Shown in pieces: positions 53,692 to 58,780 of a stretch of DNA of 58,780 nt (position 1 is its first letter; every line of letters starts with the position of its first letter). The notes beneath the pieces were generated by a model that saw nothing but the letters and a program-made list of their open reading frames with translations, had not been told where the DNA came from and did not search any database. The DNA comes from DASPFV01 sp035620975 (GTDB lineage: Bacteria; Acidobacteriota; Vicinamibacteria; Vicinamibacterales; 2-12-FULL-66-21), in contig DASPFV010000084.1 in assembly GCA_035620975.1 (NCBI GenBank), positions 1 to 58,780 on the forward strand, read 5' to 3'. Position numbers and translations under genes: made by a program.

Positions 53692-54531
53692 ATGCTTCGC
53701 ATCGGATCCAGCAGCGTTGGCGAATCCCGTCTTCGCATGCTGCGCATCGTTCGCCGGGGTGATCGGCACGATCCGCGCGACCTGACCGTCTCGTGCCGTT
53801 ACGAGGGGGACTTCGCGCCGGCCTTCGTGGATGCGCAGCCCGACACGCTCGTGCCCGGGGAAACGCTCAAGAACCTGGTGCACGCGGCGGCCCGTGCGCA
53901 CGGCGGAGGCGAGATCGAGGCGTTCGCGCTGGCCCTGTGCGATCGGCTGATGTCGGCGCACCCGCGCGTCGCGCGCGCGCGCGTCGAGATCACCGAGCAG
54001 CCCTGGTCCAGGCTCGAGGTCGGAGGCAAGGCGCAGGGACAGGCGTTTCTCGCCGGCAGCCCGGAGCGTCGCACGACCGCCGTGACGGGCAATGGCCAGC
54101 AGTCGGCCGTCGTGTCCGGGATCGAGCAGCTGACCGTCCTCCGCTCGTCGGGCTTCGGTCCTCCGCGGCGCGACCGCGAGGATCCGACGGGCGTCGACGA
54201 TGGCCTGCAGCCGCTCCTGGTGGTCACGCTGGACGCGCGATGGACCTACACGAGCGTGGACGTGACCTTCGGCCCCTATCGCCAGGGCGTTCGCACCGCG
54301 ATCGTCGAGACGCTCGGCTGCCACGGCCGTCGGTCGCTCCCGCACACGCTGCACGCGATTGCGGATGTCGTGCTGGCCAGCTACCAGGAGATCGCCGACA
54401 TCACGCTGTCTGCGCAGGAGCGCCCGTATCGGCCCGTCGATCTGTTCAGCGCCGGGATCGAGAACCCCGACGATCTGTTCGTCGTCCGCGACGAGCCCGT
54501 GGGCCTGGTCGAAGTGACCGTGGAGCGCTGA
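53692..54531 (+). CDS. Urate oxidase family (T-fold) protein with altered active site
   Basis: Protein with 279 residues. The order SVGESRLRMLRIVRRGDRHD, RDLTVSCRYEGDF, ETLKNLVHAAARAHG, EQLTVLRSSGFG and DLFSAGIENPDDLFVV matches the uricase fold from end to end. Against Aspergillus urate oxidase, however, the catalytic lysine of YGK is Glu11, the Thr-Asp of ATDS(I)KN is Gly56-Glu57, and the C-terminal His in SWHKG is missing. It is therefore a family member whose uricase activity is doubtful. A TACAGT box ends 5 bases before the ATG, so the mRNA may be leaderless. No xanthine dehydrogenase or allantoin genes are nearby. Confidence 0.75.
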   Translation: MLRIGSSSVGESRLRMLRIVRRGDRHDPRDLTVSCRYEGDFAPAFVDAQPDTLVPGETLKNLVHAAARAHGGGEIEAFALALCDRLMSAHPRVARARVEITEQPWSRLEVGGKAQGQAFLAGSPERRTTAVTGNGQQSAVVSGIEQLTVLRSSGFGPPRRDREDPTGVDDGLQPLLVVTLDARWTYTSVDVTFGPYRQGVRTAIVETLGCHGRRSLPHTLHAIADVVLASYQEIADITLSAQERPYRPVDLFSAGIENPDDLFVVRDEPVGLVEVTVER

Positions 54532-54534
54532 ACC

Positions 54535-57500
54535 TCAGTCGGTCGGCGGGGGCACGCCGTCGCGGACTGGCTCGAGCTTCGCCGCCGCTAGCAGACGGTT
54601 GTAGGCCGGCAGCTCGTCACGGACGACCGCGTCGATCTTCGCGATCTCCCGGTCCAGCCGGTCCGCCAGCTCCCTGAAGACGGCGTAGGCCTGGTCGGTC
54701 GGCCGGCCGTCGCCGCTCTCGACGATCCCCTGCAGCGCGGCGAGCTTGTTGTTCAACCGGATCGGATAATTGAGCGGATCCTGGCTGCTGCGGTTCCGGT
54801 ACTGGTAGATCTCACCCTCGACGGATGTCAGCTTGTCAGCGAGCGCGGGCCCGGCCATCCGGACGCGTTCTTCACCGGCCTTCCCCGTGCGATCGGCTAT
54901 CTGATCCTTCAGGTGGCGGATGCGCAGCACGGCCTCGTTGGCCGCGGTCACGCGAGCGTTGACCTGCCGCGCAAGCTCGAACTGCTCGAGCAGATCGGCA
55001 TCGCTCACCGACGTCAGGGCGGGATTCCTCTGAATGGCGAATTCCTGGATGCGGGTCAGGCCGTTGGCCGCCAGCCGCACCTGGTAGCGTCCCGGGGGCG
55101 CCAGTGGTCCACGCGTGCCGCCGGCCCACAGGATCATGCCCGGGAAGCCCCGCGCGTCCGGGTAGCGCAGGTCCCACGTGAACCGGTTCATCCCCTGGCG
55201 CACCGTTACCCGTGCAGGCGGACCGCCCCGTCCGCCGCCTTCCTCCTCGGCTTCCGTCGATTCGGCGGCCTGACCATCCGGCTTCTGGTCCGGGACGGCC
55301 GGAATGCCCGAGAACGACCTCACCACCTGCCCGGCGGAATCCAGGATGTCGACGACGACCTTGTCAGCCGGCTCCTTCAGGTAGTAGTCGATCGCGACGC
55401 CCCGCGAGATCGATCGGGTGGCGTCGGTGGGATCGAACAGCACGACGGGGTCGTTCGTGGTTTCCCTCGTCACCTGCCGAAGCACGCCGATGTTCTCCAT
55501 GACGTAGAACGAACGGCCATGCGTGCCGATGACGAGGTCGTCGTCCTTGATCTGGATCCCGTGAACGGGCGTGGCTGGCAGGTCCAGTCTGAGCGACTGC
55601 CACACGCCTCCCTCGTCGAATGAAACGTAGATGGAGGTCTCGGTGCCGAGGAACAGCAGGCCCCTGCGCTTCGGGTCCTCGCGGATCGCGCGGGGGAAGT
55701 CGTCGCCAGGGAGCCCGTTCACGACCTTCATCCACGTGCGTCCGTAGTCGCGCGTGCGGTAGACGTACGGCGCCCGGTCCTGCCGCTGATACCGGTTGCC
55801 GGCGATCCACGCCGTGGCCGGGTCGTGCGGCGAGGCGTCGATGAGGCTGATGCGCGTGAACGACGGAAGGTCAGGAGGCGTCACGTTGTCCCAGCTCCCG
55901 CCGCCATCCCGCGTCACGTGCACGAGGCCGTCATCCGATCCGGCCCAGATGACGGCCGGGTCCCTGGGCGACGGCGCGATCGTGAAGATCGTCGCGTAGG
56001 TCTCGACGCCGGTCTGGTCGAGGGTGATCGGCCCGCCCGAGGGCCCCATCGTGGACGGATCGTGCCGCGTCAAATCCGGGCTGATCCGGTCCCAGCTCTG
56101 CCCCTGGTTCGTCGAGCGCCAGACGTGCTGCGACCCTACGTATACCGTGTCGGGACTCTGCGGAGGAATCACGATCGGGAACGTCCACTGAAAGCGCTCC
56201 CGGATCTCCGACGCCGGGTGTCCCATCGGGTTGTCGGGCCACACGTTGATGGCGCGGCGTTCGCCCGTCCGTCTGTTGATGCGGGTCAGGAACCCGCCGT
56301 AGCTGCCGGCATAGAACACGTCCACGTCGCGTGGATGCGGCGCGATGTAGCCGCTCTCACCGCCGCCGACCGGATAGAGATCGCCGCCGGTGACCGGAAT
56401 GCACGCAGTCGAGTTGTCCTGCTGCGCGCCGCAGACGTGGTAAGGCACGTGGGTGGTGGTGAACACGTTGTAGAACTGCGCCGTGGGATACTGCTGGCCC
56501 GTCCAGGTCTCTCCCCCGTTGATCGAGACGTTCGCGCCGCCGTCGTTGCTGTTGATCATCCGGTGGGGATCCTCCGGTGCGATCCAGAGGTCGTGATTGT
56601 CGCCGTGCGGTACGCGGATGGCCCGGATTGTCTTGCCGGCGTCGGTCGATCGATAGAAGCCGGTATTGAGGACGTAGACCGTGTCCCTGGCTTTCGGGTC
56701 CGCGTAGATGCGCGTGTAGTAGAACGCGCGCTGGCGCAGTCGGCGGTCGTCGTTGACCCGGCTCCACGTGCGTCCTCCGTCGTCGGACAGGAACACGCCG
56801 CCCTCGACGGCCTCGACGATCGCGTACACCCGGTTCGAATCGGCTCCGGAGACGGACACACCGACCTTGCCCCACAGCGGAGCGGGCAATCCGGGGCTCT
56901 TCGTCAGCTCGGTCCAGGTCCGCCCGCCGTCGATCGTCTTGAAGAGGCCGCTCCCTGGTCCTCCGCTCGAGAGGGAGTGAGGCGTGCGAAAGACCTCCCA
57001 GAGGCCGGCATAGAGGACGTCCGGATTGGCTGGATCCATCGCGAGGTCGACAGCACCGGTCTTCTCGTCACGAAACAGCACGCGGTCCCACGTCTTTCCG
57101 CCGTCCTTGGACTTGAACACGCCCCGCTCGGTGCTGGGGCCATAGGGGTCGCCGAGGGCGGCCACGTACACCACGTCGGGGCTGGACGGGTGTACACGAA
57201 CCCTGCCGATCGCCATCGTCTTCTCGAGCCCGACGTGGGTCCACGTGCGCCCGCCGTCGCCCGAGCGGTACACCCCGTCGCCCTGAATCACGTTGCCCCG
57301 CAGCGCGACTTCGCCCATCCCCGCGTACACGACGTCGGGATCGGACGCGGCGACTGCCACGGCACCCACCGAAGCCGTTTTGAAGAAGCTGTCCGAGACC
57401 GGACGCCAGGTGACGCCGCCATCGGCAGTCTTCCAGAGGCCGCCGGTGGCGCCGAAGTAGTACTCGTAGGGACGTGCCGTGCTGCCGGCTACGGCAATCG

Positions 57501-57684
57501 ACCGGCCGCCGCGGGCCGGACCGATGGCTCGCCAGCGGAGCCCGGACAGCAGCGAGGGCTCGATCGCGCCGGGCACGGCTGTCCCGGGCAGCGCCTGGGC
57601 GCGGATGCGTCCAGGGTTCGCCGCGGGCAGCGTCAGGATCGCGGCGAGCAGCCAGGCGAGCGCTGGCGCGCGGAAGGTTGGCAT
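54535..57684 (-). CDS. Exported VPS10/sortilin-type BNR propeller protein
   Basis: Protein with 1049 residues. The signal peptide (to about residue 30) ends near RIRA. The large N-terminal part is built of repeats with Asp-box motifs SxDGGxTW, for example KTADGGVTW, RSGDGGRTW, KSKDGGKTW and KTIDGGRTW, as in sortilin and exo-type glycoside hydrolases. After residue about 740 a different domain with VVVDILDSAGQVVRS and a C-terminal helical part follow. No clear catalytic residues are seen, so ligand binding or glycan processing remain open. GGAGG lies 8 bases before the ATG at 57684; GTG directly upstream is in frame. Confidence 0.87.
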   Translation of the reverse strand: MPTFRAPALAWLLAAILTLPAANPGRIRAQALPGTAVPGAIEPSLLSGLRWRAIGPARGGRSIAVAGSTARPYEYYFGATGGLWKTADGGVTWRPVSDSFFKTASVGAVAVAASDPDVVYAGMGEVALRGNVIQGDGVYRSGDGGRTWTHVGLEKTMAIGRVRVHPSSPDVVYVAALGDPYGPSTERGVFKSKDGGKTWDRVLFRDEKTGAVDLAMDPANPDVLYAGLWEVFRTPHSLSSGGPGSGLFKTIDGGRTWTELTKSPGLPAPLWGKVGVSVSGADSNRVYAIVEAVEGGVFLSDDGGRTWSRVNDDRRLRQRAFYYTRIYADPKARDTVYVLNTGFYRSTDAGKTIRAIRVPHGDNHDLWIAPEDPHRMINSNDGGANVSINGGETWTGQQYPTAQFYNVFTTTHVPYHVCGAQQDNSTACIPVTGGDLYPVGGGESGYIAPHPRDVDVFYAGSYGGFLTRINRRTGERRAINVWPDNPMGHPASEIRERFQWTFPIVIPPQSPDTVYVGSQHVWRSTNQGQSWDRISPDLTRHDPSTMGPSGGPITLDQTGVETYATIFTIAPSPRDPAVIWAGSDDGLVHVTRDGGGSWDNVTPPDLPSFTRISLIDASPHDPATAWIAGNRYQRQDRAPYVYRTRDYGRTWMKVVNGLPGDDFPRAIREDPKRRGLLFLGTETSIYVSFDEGGVWQSLRLDLPATPVHGIQIKDDDLVIGTHGRSFYVMENIGVLRQVTRETTNDPVVLFDPTDATRSISRGVAIDYYLKEPADKVVVDILDSAGQVVRSFSGIPAVPDQKPDGQAAESTEAEEEGGGRGGPPARVTVRQGMNRFTWDLRYPDARGFPGMILWAGGTRGPLAPPGRYQVRLAANGLTRIQEFAIQRNPALTSVSDADLLEQFELARQVNARVTAANEAVLRIRHLKDQIADRTGKAGEERVRMAGPALADKLTSVEGEIYQYRNRSSQDPLNYPIRLNNKLAALQGIVESGDGRPTDQAYAVFRELADRLDREIAKIDAVVRDELPAYNRLLAAAKLEPVRDGVPPPTD

Positions 57685-57892
57685 CACGTGACCTCCGGGC
57701 GGGCAGGCGACGAGGGACGCGGCTCATGCTAGACCGAACGCTGAGGTGGCGACAAGGCGCGATTAGCTCGTCCACGACGCACGATGAGTAAGGCGCGACG
57801 TACTTCTCGAACCTGGACGGCCAACCGGCGAGCCGATCAGCCCCCCCGGACGCGGCACGCCTTGTGCTCGAGACCGTCGCAGGAGGGCAACG

Positions 57893-58042
57893 ATGCTGTT
57901 TACGATCGCGGTGATTCTGCTGGTCCTGTGGCTGCTGGGTCTCGTCAGCGGCTACACGCTCGGCAACTTCATCTACATCCTGCTCGTGATCGCGCTGGTC
58001 CTGTTCGTCGTGGGGCTGGTCAGCGGTCGACGAACAGTCTGA
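57893..58042 (+). CDS. lmo0937-family small membrane protein
   Basis: Protein with 49 residues: MLFTIAVILLVLWLLGLVSG, then YTLGNFIYILLVIALVLFVV and a short basic tail. Two hydrophobic helices with a GYTLGNFIY turn between are the hallmark of this small-protein family. AGGAGG sits 6 bases before the ATG. Function is unknown; relatives are often stress- or envelope-associated. It lies alone before a long non-coding tail. Confidence 0.85.
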   Translation: MLFTIAVILLVLWLLGLVSGYTLGNFIYILLVIALVLFVVGLVSGRRTV

Positions 58043-58114
58043 GGACGACCGCGCGATCGGCTCTCACGAGGATCCGGGCCCGCCCGGGTCTCGACGCGCG
58101 CGAAGCCCGAGTCC

Positions 58115-58144
58115 CGGGCGGGACCTGGAGAGCGGTCCCGCCCG
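58115..58144 (+). other. 11-bp inverted repeat with 8-base loop
   Basis: CGGGCGGGACC (58115-58125) pairs with GGTCCCGCCCG (58134-58144), a very stable hairpin about 70 bases past the small membrane gene. An overlapping pair CCTGGAG/CTCCAGG (58124-58130 with 58151-58157) would be mutually exclusive with it. Confidence 0.6.
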
Positions 58145-58182
58145 CACCAGCTCCAGGACCACGAATCGATCGTGAGCTGCGG

Positions 58183-58219
58183 GCGGCCAACCAATTGGCC
58201 GCTGGCCAAGATGTTGGCC
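58183..58219. repeat. Two adjacent GGCCAA/TTGGCC inverted repeats
   Basis: GCGGCCAA-CCAA-TTGGCCGC (58183-58202) is followed at once by GGCCAA-GATG-TTGGCC (58204-58219). Four alternating half-sites could be two hairpins or a double protein-binding site. Confidence 0.6.
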
Positions 58220-58225
58220 GGACAT

Positions 58226-58258
58226 GCGTGTCGATTCGTGAAGACACGCGTGTTTTCT
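58226..58258 (+). terminator. Candidate intrinsic terminator
   Basis: The 7-bp stem GCGTGTC/GACACGC (58226-58232 and 58243-58249) with a 10-base loop is followed by GTGTTTTC, a short T-run. It is the best intrinsic-terminator candidate in the right end and would end the lmo0937-like transcript. Confidence 0.4.
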
Positions 58259-58326
58259 GGAACGATTTCGCGTCACTCACAAGGCACACGAGTTGCTCGC
58301 GCAGCTGGCGTCGCTGCCGGCGCTGG

Positions 58327-58434
58327 CAGTAGACAGCAGGCCAGGCGCAACCACCTCCGGTCTCCTCCGGGCCGGATTCGCCCTTCTCAGCTCGCAGCGC
58401 TGGGCTGGCACGATGCCTCTCCTGCTGTCTACTG
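58327..58434. repeat. 14-bp inverted repeat spanning 108 bases
   Basis: CAGTAGACAGCAGG (58327-58340) is the exact reverse complement of 58421-58434, with 80 bases between them. The interior is non-coding. This could be a long stem-loop RNA or a tiny inverted-repeat element. Confidence 0.6.
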
Positions 58435-58550
58435 ACAGCAGCCGGCGGCCCTGCCCGGGCCCGCCACGGTTTCCCGCGCCAGACCGTTTTCGGGTGATTG
58501 CCCGCACCCTGGCGACGTACCGCCAGGAACCCGCGCTCCTTGAGAAGTAG

Positions 58551-58765
58551 CCATCCGCGAACACTCGGGAGCATCCGCGTCCCGTGGAAGGTGGACCATC
58601 CGCGGCCATCCGCGAGCACCCGCGTCCCGTGGCAAGGAGACGATCCGCGGAGCTCCGCGAGCTCCGCGTCCCGTGAAAGGAGCCGGTCCCGACATCCGCG
58701 CACATCCGCGTCCCGTCGGGAAATGACGCCGGTGACTCTCCCGTGTGCATCCGCGGTTCAGGTGC
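58551..58765. repeat. Imperfect 42-45-bp tandem repeat array
   Basis: The core CGCGTCCCGT recurs at 58576, 58621, 58665 and 58707, i.e. with spacing 45, 44 and 42. Each copy is flanked by one or two CATCCGCG-like boxes and by AAGG. A fifth, partial copy with ATCCGCGG lies near 58748. The array is not CRISPR-like because there are no unique spacers of constant length. Confidence 0.7.
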
Positions 58766-58780
58766 GCGGATACGCGGCGT

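Larger units (their letters stand above)
58043..58780. other. Structured, repeat-rich region without recognised genes
   Basis: No convincing coding sequence is seen in 738 bases. Open frames on both strands are low-complexity and change frame across repeats. It holds hairpins (58115-58144, 58183-58219, 58226-58249), a distant inverted repeat (58327-58340 with 58421-58434) and a 42-45-bp tandem array from 58551. It might be an untranslated 3' region, a structured RNA or the edge of a degenerate element. Confidence 0.55.

Noticed and set aside
58020..58703. A 227-codon minus-strand frame in the right-end repeats with HGTRVLADGRG-like repeated words
   Set aside because: The repeats are DNA-level units of 42-45 bases, open in several frames at once. 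There is no ribosome binding site and no domain.
58551..58765. CRISPR array
   Set aside because: Repeats are imperfect and contiguous, without unique spacers, and no cas gene is present.

Overview
The window is a GC-rich bacterial chromosome segment that is almost entirely protein-coding. It has no phage, insertion sequence, integrase or CRISPR array. A complete Tol-Pal set, an LptB/LptC-LptA pair, an Omp85-like barrel and lipoprotein signals indicate a diderm (Gram-negative-type) cell envelope. HPr kinase beside RpoN, long-form Hpf and RapZ, a mannose-type EIIA, a VPS10/sortilin-fold exported protein and a Tat-signal TldD suggest Acidobacteriota, perhaps Vicinamibacteria-like. That placement is an inference from gene content, not a computed phylogeny.

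Layout: (1) 1-1041, minus: 5' part of recN, cut by the window edge. (2) 1241-6425, plus: tolQ-tolR-tolA/tonB-tolB-pal-cpoB. (3) 6528-24773, minus: a long series of housekeeping and regulatory genes. In transcription order these are guaA, dnaE, accA, recJ, lptC-lptA fusion, lptB, rpoN, hpf, hprK, rapZ, EIIA, ptsH, ptsI and ssb. (4) 24825-28199: a PQQ-type propeller protein converging on and overlapping an aminotransferase that is coupled to a membrane protein. (5) 28240-32178, plus: a 1312-residue NtrY-like histidine kinase. (6) 32245-35369, minus: tsaB, rimI, a YdcH/DUF465 protein, psd and pssA. (7) 35620-51601, plus: mutS, a peptide-type solute-binding lipoprotein, a metallopeptidase/TolB-propeller/Omp85-barrel fusion, a deoxyhypusine-synthase homologue with agmatinase, a TPR sigma54 activator, a PilZ protein, and tldD with tldE. 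(8) 51683-58780: a membrane TPR protein, a 42-residue membrane protein with a strong ribosome binding site, tRNA-Arg(CCU), apt, acylphosphatase, a urate-oxidase-family protein with a substituted active site, a VPS10 protein, a 49-residue lmo0937-like membrane protein, and about 740 bases of repeat- and hairpin-rich non-coding DNA.

How genes work together: EI, HPr (His15 and Ser46 both present), EIIA, HprK and RapZ look like a regulatory phosphotransfer chain with no sugar permease in view, embedded with sigma54 and ribosome hibernation genes and next to LPS export. Tol-Pal-CpoB handles outer-membrane constriction. PssA and Psd make phosphatidylethanolamine. The DHS homologue and agmatinase overlap by four bases and probably form a polyamine route. 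The solute-binding lipoprotein and the peptidase-propeller-barrel overlap by one base and may act together in peptide capture at the outer membrane.

The most novel-looking items are the peptidase-propeller-Omp85 fusion coupled to a solute-binding protein, the urate-oxidase homologue without the classical catalytic Lys/Thr/His, the DHS/agmatinase pair, several apparently leaderless transcription-unit starts, and the structured non-coding right end.
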